64,000 bases of DNA from Haloquadratum walsbyi J07HQW1 (GTDB lineage: Archaea > Halobacteriota > Halobacteria > Halobacteriales > Haloferacaceae). Made by a program: the position numbers and the translations under genes. The notes under the pieces are model-generated. The model searched no databases, was not told the origin of the DNA, and was given only the letters and a program-made list of their open reading frames with translations. Numbering within the stretch: the first letter of the stretch is position 1; each line of letters opens with the position of its first letter. Location: contig KE356560.1 in NCBI GenBank assembly GCA_000415965.1, positions 951,974 to 1,015,973 of the forward strand, read 5' to 3'. Below, piece by piece: positions 18,319 through 25,962 of this stretch.

Positions 18319-18395
18319 GTAGCTCAATCGATAGTGACGCATCGTCTATCAGTGTCATCGACATCCTTTTTGAGATACCACCGACATCTCAGCGT

Positions 18396-19802
18396 ATGGA
18401 CGACCTCTCTCGTGACAACCCACTTGCAGCGGTCTCACCGCTCGATGGGCGATATTCAGCGCGGACTGCGCCGCTTGTCTCATATACAAGTGAAGCGGCG
18501 TTAATGTACACTAGACTCCGGGTTGAAATTGAGTATCTGTACGCACTTGATACGCTTGATGCAGTCTCGTTTTCTTTAGACGATGCTGACCGTGATACCC
18601 TCGGGACAACTCTTGACTCTTTTGATGGCGATGATGCTGCAATGATCAAGCGACTTGAGACCGAGGGCGCAGCAGGATACAGCGCGACTAATCACGACGT
18701 CAAAGCGATTGAATACTTTCTCCGAATACAGACACCATCATACATTCACCCATGGATTCATTTCGGACTCACCTCAGAGGATATTAATAATCTCTCTCAT
18801 CGGCTTTTGATACGCTCAGGTGTGGATGACGTGCTCGTGCCGGCGTTGCGGTCACTCCGTGATGAACTGGTATCGCTTGCACAGGACTACCGAAATACAC
18901 CGATGCTGGCTCAGACACACGGACAACCAGCAACCCCGACCACATTTGGCAAGGAAATGGCGGTATATGCAACGCGCGTTGGGACAGCTATCGGCCGAAT
19001 TACAGATGCCAATGACGGACTCACAGGTAAACTCGCCGGAGCTTCAGGGACATACGCCGCACATGTGGCTGCTTATCCTGCTGTTGACTGGCAGGCGTTT
19101 GCACAGTCATTTGTTACCGGTCTTGGTTTTGAGCATACACGACTATCAACACAAATTAATCCATGTGATGATCTTGCAGCACTCTTTGATGCACTCTGTG
19201 GAGTAAACGACATTATCGTTGATCTTGACCGCGATGCATGGTTGTATATCTCCAATCGATATCTCGGTCAGCAATCAACCGCTGGGGAAACTGGGTCATC
19301 AACGATGCCACATAAAATTAATCCAATCGACTTTGAGAACGCAGAAGGGAATCTCTCGAAAGCAACCTCTGATCTTCGATTCCTTGCTGATTATATCACG
19401 AATTCACGACTTCAACGCGATCTTTCAGATTCAACGGTCAAGCGTAATATCGGTGCTGGACTCGCTCATGCTCTAATTGGGTATCAAAAAACAACCGATG
19501 GTCTTCAGAAAGTGGTCCCGAACCAGACAGTAATGCGGTCAGAACTCGAATCACACCCAGAGTTGATTGGAGAGGCAGTCCAGACAATCCTTCGACGTGA
19601 AGGCGACACAGACGCGTATGAACGCGTCAAAGAACTAACCCGTGGAGAAGATGTTTCGCTTGCGGATTTTCAGGATCTTTTTGCGTCGCTCCCAGTTTCA
19701 GAATCTGTTCGTGAAGAACTACAGGCGCTGTCACCATTGAGTTACACTGGATACGCGACTGACCTTGTCGATGAAATTGATGAAGACCATACACAGAAAT
19801 AA
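18396..19802 (+). CDS. purB: Adenylosuccinate lyase
   Basis: Works twice in purine synthesis: SAICAR to AICAR and adenylosuccinate to AMP. About 468 residues. The start is MDDLSRDNPLAAVSPLDGRYS at ATG 18396 (the frame is open for 27 more codons, but these are not conserved). The fumarase/aspartase-superfamily signature GSSTMPHKINPIDFEN is near 280. Catalytic histidines lie in SATNHDVKA and in LAQTHGQPATPTTFGKEM. It belongs functionally with purNH and purA but is cut off from them by the two tnpB relics. Confidence 0.95.
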   Translation: MDDLSRDNPLAAVSPLDGRYSARTAPLVSYTSEAALMYTRLRVEIEYLYALDTLDAVSFSLDDADRDTLGTTLDSFDGDDAAMIKRLETEGAAGYSATNHDVKAIEYFLRIQTPSYIHPWIHFGLTSEDINNLSHRLLIRSGVDDVLVPALRSLRDELVSLAQDYRNTPMLAQTHGQPATPTTFGKEMAVYATRVGTAIGRITDANDGLTGKLAGASGTYAAHVAAYPAVDWQAFAQSFVTGLGFEHTRLSTQINPCDDLAALFDALCGVNDIIVDLDRDAWLYISNRYLGQQSTAGETGSSTMPHKINPIDFENAEGNLSKATSDLRFLADYITNSRLQRDLSDSTVKRNIGAGLAHALIGYQKTTDGLQKVVPNQTVMRSELESHPELIGEAVQTILRREGDTDAYERVKELTRGEDVSLADFQDLFASLPVSESVREELQALSPLSYTGYATDLVDEIDEDHTQK

Positions 19803-19947
19803 CACACTCGCCCGACTCATATGAAATTCAAATCAACACTAATACGCGTCTCTTTGTGTCTGGACATACCAGTCATCTCGAGCAAATAGAATTAGTTTTT
19901 ACTCATAATAAAAGAAATCTTTTGTACACTGGCTGTTTCGAGCATAT

Positions 19948-21027
19948 ATGCAAGCTATTGCAGTTTCTCGCGACTCTGAAGGTCCAATCTGTATTGAAAA
20001 ACCTCGACCTGAACCAGAGCCAGGTGAGGCGCTGATTCAAACACTCCGTGTCGGCATCGACGGGACTGACCATGAGATAATCAATGGGTCCTACGGTGAG
20101 TATCCTGATGGTGAGGACCATCTTGTCCTTGGACATGAGGCAGTTGGCATGGTTGAAGATCCGGGAACAACCAATCTCGAACGTGGCGATATTGTGACAC
20201 CCACTGTCCGACGCTCACCAAATGGAGACTCTGTATACTTCGACCGTGGCGAACCGGACATGGCACCTGAGGGTTCATATCATGAGCGTGGTATTATTGG
20301 CTCTCATGGCTACTTTTCTGAGTTCTTTACTTCGCAAGCGCACCATCTTGCTTCAATCCCTTCATCGCTCGCTCAGGTTGGATTCCTCGTTGAGCCACTC
20401 TCAGTCGTTCATAAAGCAATCGAGTTAGCAACCAGCTCACGATCATCGTTCACGTGGGAACCAACAGCAGCACTTGTCTTGGGCAATGGAAGTCTTGGGT
20501 TATTGATGCTTGCTCACCTTACCACAACAGACACGTATAAACGGTGTTACTGTCTTGGACGTCGTGATCGACCAGACCCAACAATTGATATTATCGAACG
20601 ACTCGGTGCAACATATATCGACTCTCGAGAAACACCTGTCGACATGATCCCATCTGCGTATGAATCAATGGACTTCATCTGTGAGGCGACTGGGTATGCA
20701 CCACACGCCTTCAAAACGGTCGACGCACTCGCGCCGAATGGTGTTGGTGCTTTACTCGGTGTTCCTGACTCATTGAATTTCGAAATCGACGGTGGAGCAC
20801 TTCACAATGAACTCGTATTACATAATAAAGCGCTGATCGGGAGTGTAAACTCGAATATGAGTCATTTTGAGACAGCGACCGAGGATCTGCGCACATTTCC
20901 AGACTGGTTTATCGATTCACTCATCACCGATGTCTATCCACTCTCGAAATTTATGCATGCATTCGACGATGACGACGACACCACTATAAAAACAGCCGTG
21001 CAACTCAGCGCATATGAAGAACGTTGA
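19948..21027 (+). CDS. gdh: Glucose 1-dehydrogenase (NAD(P)+, zinc-dependent)
   Basis: Oxidises glucose to gluconolactone, the first step of the haloarchaeal semi-phosphorylative Entner-Doudoroff path. The 359-residue sequence matches the Haloferax enzyme closely throughout. Metal ligands by that comparison are D38 (GIDGTDHE), H63-E64 (LVLGHEAVG) and E149 (GFLVEPLS). The cofactor site is ALVLGNGSLGLLMLA near 175-190, followed by YCLGRRDRPDPTIDIIE, typical of NADP preference. The C terminus ends DDDDDTTIKTAVQLS. The stop overlaps the gfcR start by 14 bp, so enzyme and regulator are translated together. Confidence 0.93.
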   Translation: MQAIAVSRDSEGPICIEKPRPEPEPGEALIQTLRVGIDGTDHEIINGSYGEYPDGEDHLVLGHEAVGMVEDPGTTNLERGDIVTPTVRRSPNGDSVYFDRGEPDMAPEGSYHERGIIGSHGYFSEFFTSQAHHLASIPSSLAQVGFLVEPLSVVHKAIELATSSRSSFTWEPTAALVLGNGSLGLLMLAHLTTTDTYKRCYCLGRRDRPDPTIDIIERLGATYIDSRETPVDMIPSAYESMDFICEATGYAPHAFKTVDALAPNGVGALLGVPDSLNFEIDGGALHNELVLHNKALIGSVNSNMSHFETATEDLRTFPDWFIDSLITDVYPLSKFMHAFDDDDDTTIKTAVQLSAYEER

Positions 21028-21706
21028 TGATCTCATCGAAAATGCGGCTGAACTAGCCAAACGAGGGCTGTCGAAGGGTGAAATCGCGGATGAATTGAAC
21101 GTCTCGCGAGAAACGGCTAGTTGGCTCGTTGAACGGAGCGAACCGACCGATAATGACAACTCGTCATCAGCGAATAAACCGACTGAAGCACATGATATCC
21201 ACGTCGACTGGAGTGCGATTGGGCGTGACTCAAAGCGACTGACGTATATCGGACAAGCGATGGCTGATTTATTGATGAAAGAGGGTGAGGCAGTCGATTT
21301 AACAATTGGAATTGAAAAAGCGGGTGCATCACTCTCAACGGTCGTTGCTCAGGAACTTGATACAGATCTTGGGTCGTATGCGCCTGCAAAACATCAGTGG
21401 AACGAAGGCGACATTGATGACCTTGGTGGGTCATTCTCACGGAATTTTGCGCAGATTCGTGACCGTGACTGCTACATCGTCGATGATACAATTACTTCTG
21501 GTACGACGATGCAAGAGACAATCGAAGCGATTCGCGATGCTGGTGGTCGACCTGTCGCATGTGTCGTTGTTGTTGATAAACAGGGCGTTGATTCATTAGT
21601 GGACGTTCCTGTTTACTCACTTATTGATGTTGTTCGCGTCGACAGTGACAATAATACTGATCATGAGATCTCCAATCGATCAGACTCGACACGACCTGGT
21701 GTATAA
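21014..21706 (+). CDS. gfcR: Transcriptional regulator GfcR (orotate phosphoribosyltransferase-like)
   Basis: In Haloferax GfcR activates genes of glucose and fructose catabolism. The 230-residue protein has an N-terminal HTH (LAKRGLSKGEIADELNVSRE) at 13-35, a low-complexity linker at 45-65 (DNDNSSSANKPTEAH), and a PyrE-like domain with the PRPP loop CYIVDDTITSGTTMQETIEA near 155-175. This domain likely senses a sugar metabolite rather than acting as an enzyme. Lying behind gdh with a 14-bp overlap, it probably controls its own operon. Confidence 0.88.
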   Translation: MKNVDDLIENAAELAKRGLSKGEIADELNVSRETASWLVERSEPTDNDNSSSANKPTEAHDIHVDWSAIGRDSKRLTYIGQAMADLLMKEGEAVDLTIGIEKAGASLSTVVAQELDTDLGSYAPAKHQWNEGDIDDLGGSFSRNFAQIRDRDCYIVDDTITSGTTMQETIEAIRDAGGRPVACVVVVDKQGVDSLVDVPVYSLIDVVRVDSDNNTDHEISNRSDSTRPGV

Positions 21707-21813
21707 CAGGTTCGATAAAATGGAACAGATGTTGTTGTGGGTAATATAATCCAGACAATACATCCTCTAACTCCGGGGAGCCGCTGTTATCGATCTCAAA
21801 TCAATTGTTATAA

Positions 21814-21847
21814 CAGTAGTTGGTAACACGGATTCTTTATTCAGTCT
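21814..21847 (+). repeat. Left terminal inverted repeat of the transposon
   Basis: It begins CAGTAGTTGGTAACACGG and ends TTTATTCAGTCT. Mismatches to the right end fall at positions 5, 14, 18 and 19 only. The 4 bases before it are ATAA. Confidence 0.88.
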
Positions 21848-21979
21848 TTGTACTGAAAATGAGTGGGCGTCTCAAAGGGCTTCGAGGTCGCTAAAACAAC
21901 TCGCCGAATATATGTCGGGTTTCTGTCAGTCCGGTCGGGTTTTGAGGTCGTACGGGTCGTCTTCGATGGTCTGCATCAC

Positions 21980-23708
21980 TCATCCCGCAGTGAATTCTTT
22001 GCCCTTGCTTAGTTCGGTCCCGAGCTCCTCTGCCCGGCGGACGTTCGCCAGCGTCCAGATGTTGTACAGATCCGCCGCGAAGTTGAAATAGAACGTCCGT
22101 ACCCTCGAATTCGGGGACGCCGATTTCGGGAGGAACTCCTCTTTAATCACGCGAAATCCGGTCTCGATTCCCCACCGTCGCCGGTAGTCGCTGGCGAGTT
22201 CCTCCGGCGGTATCTCAGTCGGAGCGAGGTTCGTGTAGAAGTACGTGTAGTCGTCCATCGGCTCATCAGGCTCAGATTTCCGACGTAGGGACTTCTTCTC
22301 CGATTTGATTCCCACCGCGTAGTAGTTGTCCTCGTTGAGACCGCCGACGCCGTATGGGTAGTACGACGAATCCATATCCAGCCGCCCATGCCGTTCAGCA
22401 GGTGCTTGATATCTGAGCCGGCCTTTCGGCCCTGCACCACCAGTTCCAGGTCGAACTCGTTGACCGTAGAGACCGTGTCCTCGCTATAGAATTCAGTCCC
22501 CGCGTCCAGGTAGACGCGGTGGAAATCAAGGTACTGGCTTGCCAGCCGCAGGAGCCGCCGAACGTACTGCGGTGCATCCGAGGTCTTCCTGACGGGGAGA
22601 ACGAGTAGCACAAGCGGTGTGTCTGTCTCAACCAGCGAGAGCGTGATGTATTTCCACGCCCTCGCGTAGTTCCGCCCCGACTTCGTTCCGCGAACGTACT
22701 TGTCACTGTCCGGATCTCCGAAGTACGACCAGTCCGTGATGTCGATGACGACCTCTGGCTTGTCCAGGAAGTAGTCGCAGTCGTTGACGATCTCAAACAA
22801 CGGCTCGTTGACCTCCAAACATCTGAGTTATTTGCTCGCGCGTAGACTTCCGAATGTGATGGAGGAGCGTCTGCCCTCTTGGAATTTCTGAGCCGTCGTA
22901 CCAGGGCTTGAGTTCGAGGTTCTTCGCCGCATCGTTCACGAACTCGTTGCCGTTCGCGGCGGTCACCAACACGCGCATCGCGGCGTCCTTCGAGACCTCG
23001 GTACTGGCGTCTCTCTTCAGCCGAATGTACTTGAACGTCTCCGACCGCAACTCGCGCACGAGTGTTTGGATCGGCGGCACGCCCTCACCGTCGGGCGCGA
23101 TGGTATCTGGTGTTGGCTCCCGAACCCAATCTTCGAACCTCGTATCCTGCCATTGGCGCACCAGCGTCTCGGTTTGGCTGGCGTAGTAGGTGCGCTCCTT
23201 CGAACCCATCCGCCCCGGCATCCGATTCAGTGTGGGCTGACTAACTGTATTCTCGATGGAGAGAGATTCGCGGATACGAGGGTTTTTGAGCCGGTTTACG
23301 ATGCGATATTCAGGTAGCGGAGAGAGGTCGAGGTAGAGATAGATGCGAGTGGCTTCGAGCCCTGAGAGTTTCTGCGAGAGGTTGGCGTTATCACCCTGAC
23401 TCCAGTAATGGGGGGCGGAGTCGTGTTCGTCCGATGGTGTCTGCCAGCAGGTCATCCACCTCAGCAAACTGGTCTGCGGTATCAGCCGAGTCCGCGAGAA
23501 CTTCCCACAGAGGAGACACCTCGTAGTCTGCCGGGTTGTACATGTCGTCATGCGTTTCTGGAATGAAATCCCATGGGTCACCAGCGGCCTTTTTTTTGAG
23601 TTCTCGGCGACGTTCTCGAAACTGCCTGTCCAACTTTGCCTCCCGCTTGCGTCGCTCCTTGATGTGAGATGGCGGTTCGGGGTCACGGTCGGCTTCTTCG
23701 TCCGTCAT
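21980..23708 (-). pseudogene. DDE transposase (IS4-like YREK class), three frameshifts
   Basis: About 575 codons if repaired. Breaks lie near 23425, 22812 and 22390. The N-terminal part (MTDEEADRDPEPPSHIKERR) is charged and helical, as for DNA binding. The catalytic core shows VVIDITDWSYFGDPDSDKY with the first aspartate, FHRVYLDAGTEF with the second, and YRRRWGIETGFRVIKEEF, which is the Y-R-E-K signature carrying the glutamate. Each break can be repaired by one base (for example an extra G in ATGTTTGGAGG at about 22812). A 4-bp target duplication would suit IS701- or ISH3-like groups, but I cannot place the family. Confidence 0.85.
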
Positions 23709-23935
23709 TCAGTTGCAGACCAGACCAAAGAATTCCCCACTTTTTTCTTCGAAACTCTTCCTTCTTCCAGCAGTTTCCGCAGACGATAATCTGCGCTTTG
23801 TCGCGCAATACTCAGTTTATCAGCCACTTCTTGAGTTCCTGCTGGCTGATGTTCCAGAACTGCGTCAATCACCTCTTTGTCGGTGTGTTCAGGCTCAAAT
23901 CGGCCGCCTTCATTCCTATCTCGATTTTCGTCCAT
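23705..23935 (-). CDS. Small winged-helix DNA-binding protein of the transposon
   Basis: 76 residues. After an acidic start (MDENRDRNEGGRFEPEHTD) there is an HTH: KEVIDAVLEHQPAGTQEVAD then KLSIARQSADYRLRKLLEEG and a wing RVSKKKVGNSLVW. Its stop overlaps the transposase start by 4 bp (ATGA type), so the two are translationally coupled. A role as transposition regulator is likely. A perfect palindrome 32 bp upstream of its start is a good candidate for its binding site. The frame is intact although the transposase is broken. Confidence 0.75.
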   Translation of the reverse strand: MDENRDRNEGGRFEPEHTDKEVIDAVLEHQPAGTQEVADKLSIARQSADYRLRKLLEEGRVSKKKVGNSLVWSATE

Positions 23936-23966
23936 TAGCCTCTAAATCGAAAGTGTCTCGCTTCAA

Positions 23967-23988
23967 CCTTCTGCCTCCAAGCAGAAGG
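23967..23988. promoter_or_regulatory. Palindromic operator candidate
   Basis: CCTTCTGC, spacer CTCCAA, GCAGAAGG is a perfect 8-bp inverted repeat between two divergent genes. A third half-site, GCAGAAGG, lies at 24016-24023, inside the first codons of the plus-strand gene. The arrangement suits a dimeric winged-helix repressor, most simply the product of 23705-23935. Confidence 0.6.
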
Positions 23989-23989
23989 C

Positions 23990-24000
23990 AAATATTTATT
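23990..24000 (+). promoter_or_regulatory. TATA-like element for the divergent gene
   Basis: AATATTTATT lies 13-23 bp upstream of the ATG at 24013 and 2 bp from the palindrome. A haloarchaeal TATA box at that place would give a leaderless or very short-leader transcript and be covered by a bound repressor. Confidence 0.4.
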
Positions 24001-24012
24001 ACCATATGCTTG

Positions 24013-24390
24013 ATGGCAGAAGGAAGAGGAAGCCCGGCCCCTCGGGGCGCGAATGTGGCTCGAAGGCGCGGAGACGTACCTCATCGAGTTGGTGACGCCG
24101 TTCGTCTGGCCTCGGACTATCCAGAGGCGAACGACCGCCCCATCCCGCGGTGGTGGACCGAGAGCCGCGATGAACTACGGCTCCGTGAGGAGAAGATACT
24201 GGAGCAACGCGAGGTGTTCCGGCTGGAGATGGTCGATCACGGCCAGGTCGTGAAGTACCTCGGTGACCGCCCGGTAGAGACCGCGAAGAACGGCCTCCAG
24301 CGGGTCGGGTCGCACTCCCGATACGGCTTCGGAGAACTGCGGCTGAAGGCCCTCGGCGAACAGTATCAGGAATCTGAGAGAAAGGACTGA
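24013..24390 (+). CDS. Unknown protein carried in the transposon
   Basis: A 125-residue frame, GC-rich. The C-terminal 85 residues look like a real protein: EANDRPIPRWWTESRDEL, then LREEKILEQREVFRLEMVDH and LGDRPVETAKNGLQ, a charged helical region. The first 30 residues are arginine/glycine-rich and less convincing. In the next frame from 24053 the stretch MWLEGAETYLIELV looks more natural, so a frameshift near 24110 is possible. I recognise no family. It lies inside the terminal repeats, so it moves with the element and may be an accessory or passenger gene. Confidence 0.5.
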   Translation: MAEGRGSPAPRGANVARRRGDVPHRVGDAVRLASDYPEANDRPIPRWWTESRDELRLREEKILEQREVFRLEMVDHGQVVKYLGDRPVETAKNGLQRVGSHSRYGFGELRLKALGEQYQESERKD

Positions 24391-24449
24391 TTACACTCGT
24401 GAGTGAATCCATGAACGACGGTGAATCACCCGACAAAAATTCGCGGTGC

Positions 24450-24483
24450 AGACTGAATAAAGAAATCGTATTACCAACAACTG
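24450..24483 (-). repeat. Right terminal inverted repeat of the transposon
   Basis: Reversed, it begins CAGTTGTTGGTAAT then ACGATTTCT. ATAA follows at 24484-24487. The first 23 bases differ from the end of MITE copy 6 at only two positions. Confidence 0.88.
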
Positions 24484-24548
24484 ATAAGTGTACGAATGTA
24501 ACTTGGTCCGACACAATTCCTTTGTCACCGGACTTCATACATAACGAT

Positions 24549-24896
24549 ATGACGTTTCAACCTGATTCTGAGAGAAGCGATGAAGAGATCACGACTCGTG
24601 TTGATGAGACAATTGCGGATAATGACATTGCCCTGTTCATGAAGGGGAATCGATTGATGCCGCAGTGTGGGTACTCACAGCGAGCGGTTAATCTCATCTC
24701 ACAGCATGTCGAGGAGTTTGAGACCGTTGATGTCCTTCCTGCGCTTGAGCAGTACCGCAGTGCCCTTGAGGACCACAGTGGATGGGAAACGATTCCACAG
24801 ACGTATGTTGATGGTGAGTTCATCGGTGGGAGTGATATCCTCGCTGAGCTTGATGAGCGCGGCGAACTTGCAGCGGCACTTGATACCGACGACTAA
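24549..24896 (+). CDS. Monothiol glutaredoxin (Grx4-like)
   Basis: 115 residues. The family normally carries CGFS; here the active site is MPQCGYSQRAV, with Tyr in place of Phe. LFMKGNRLMPQCGYS, TIPQTYVDGEFIGGSDILAEL and the TVP-like TIPQ cis-proline loop are all present. Such proteins bind a 2Fe-2S cluster between two subunits and help iron-sulfur delivery. The frame is open upstream into the transposon end; the ATG at 24549 fits homologues. The transposon inserted about 65 bp upstream and may have displaced or replaced the native promoter. Confidence 0.88.
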   Translation: MTFQPDSERSDEEITTRVDETIADNDIALFMKGNRLMPQCGYSQRAVNLISQHVEEFETVDVLPALEQYRSALEDHSGWETIPQTYVDGEFIGGSDILAELDERGELAAALDTDD

Positions 24897-25167
24897 ATCC
24901 AACCGAATTAATGTCTGGTTGAACTGCGGTGTAATCACACAGAGCAGATCAAACATTGAAACCACATACGTGGTGTGTTAGAGTCTTTCTCATGCACTGG
25001 TTCTGTTAATCAACTACAGAATCATCATCTCTATTGGTATAATCTGTGGTCATAAAACGGAGTGAGTGGATATTTCTCTCGTACATTATATAAGTGCGGG
25101 ACTCATACATTCCAACAGGTACCAACGTCGCGTTTCTCCATCTCGCACGGGTACCCGAAACGCAACT

Positions 25168-25737
25168 ATGTCAGGCCGTGTATATCGACTCCATTCGACA
25201 CTAGAACTGCCACTTGAAGACGTTGAAGCGTTTCTAAACGGTGACCCGGACCTGCCCACCGAGATTGAGTCAATTGAATTAACGCGTCGAAACAATACGC
25301 TCATTCTGAAAGCCGTTGCCGCCGATGACAGCCTGAGTAAATATACGCCAACCGCACAGTTGAAAGCAAGCGTGACGGAAAATCGTGTATACGAAGAAGA
25401 ACCACCACGTGGTGGTAACCCACGATGGACTGATGAGGAAGAAGAAGAGATTCCGTCAGAACTCGTTGAATTCGCTTGCTTCAAGGGTGACAGAGAGACA
25501 GTCCTTCAAAATACTGCACTCCAATATCCAATGTTTCGTGTTTTCCGCCAGATTGCCCTTCTTGCAGAGAAGGGAACGCTTACTGCGATTACCGAGGCAA
25601 ATGAGGAGCTCTCCGCCCATCGAATCGTTGAAGGCGAAGAGCGACCGGCGACAATTGAGGTCGTCGAGAATCCCTCACAGAATGAAAATGGATCTGGTGG
25701 TGTTGATTGGCGTGATAATAAGTTTATTAGTGATTAA
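25168..25737 (+). CDS. Conserved haloarchaeal protein (DUF7110-like)
   Basis: 189 residues, acidic and soluble. It starts MSGRVYRLHSTLELPLEDV (the open frame extends 34 codons upstream without conservation). Strongly conserved-looking segments are IELTRRNNTLILKAVAADDS, YTPTAQLKASVTENRVYEEE and ELVEFACFKGDRETVLQNTA, then LQYPMFRVF. I recall this as a haloarchaea-wide family labelled DUF7110. Function is unknown. A poly-glutamate run (DEEEEEIP) follows the middle domain. Confidence 0.78.
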   Translation: MSGRVYRLHSTLELPLEDVEAFLNGDPDLPTEIESIELTRRNNTLILKAVAADDSLSKYTPTAQLKASVTENRVYEEEPPRGGNPRWTDEEEEEIPSELVEFACFKGDRETVLQNTALQYPMFRVFRQIALLAEKGTLTAITEANEELSAHRIVEGEERPATIEVVENPSQNENGSGGVDWRDNKFISD

Positions 25738-25930
25738 TTGATTCTTGCAGGTCCTGACAAGCCGTCGCTTCATACCGAATCGGTTATCAAACATAATGAG
25801 AGGTGTTGTCACACATTGGGTCAGTCGACAGCAAATTACGCTGTGGATCACGAATCATAATAACTCGAACGTATCTTTCTTTTGTCCCTGATATGAACGC
25901 TACTGACTTGTTATATATCACCGGTCGGTG

Positions 25931-25942
25931 AATATTTTTTAT
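25931..25942 (+). promoter_or_regulatory. TATA-like element of the glycerate kinase gene
   Basis: AATATTTTTTAT lies about 21-32 bp upstream of the ATG at 25963, the distance expected for a leaderless haloarchaeal transcript. Confidence 0.45.
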
Positions 25943-25962
25943 TCCTCTCTACAAGACGGTAT

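Larger units (their letters stand above)
21814..24483. mobile_element. 2,670-bp transposon with 34-bp inverted repeats and ATAA target duplication
   Basis: The left end (from 21814) and the reversed right end (to 24483) agree at 30 of 34 bases, both starting CAGT, then GTTGGTAA. The flanks carry ATAA at 21810-21813 and 24484-24487. Inside are a frameshifted DDE transposase (minus), a winged-helix protein overlapping its start, and a divergent unknown gene. The interior is clearly richer in G+C than the neighbouring host genes, indicating transfer. The same ends, without the genes, occur in eight short elements in this window. The three frame breaks in the transposase make this copy non-autonomous unless they are sequencing errors. 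Confidence 0.88.

Noticed and set aside
18312..18345. tRNA-like D-arm GGGTAGCTCAATCG
   Set aside because: No T-loop or acceptor partner within the expected distance; it is part of the tnpB right end.
22793..23686. Three separate transposon proteins instead of one transposase
   Set aside because: The pieces join end to end in one order with one-base frame changes, and together give a single DDE core; separate genes are unlikely.
21901..24445. Alternative transposon ends (GTCGGGT pair at 21913 and 24430)
   Set aside because: They match less well (about 15 of 19) and lack a flanking duplication; the 34-bp pair further out with ATAA is clearly the true end.
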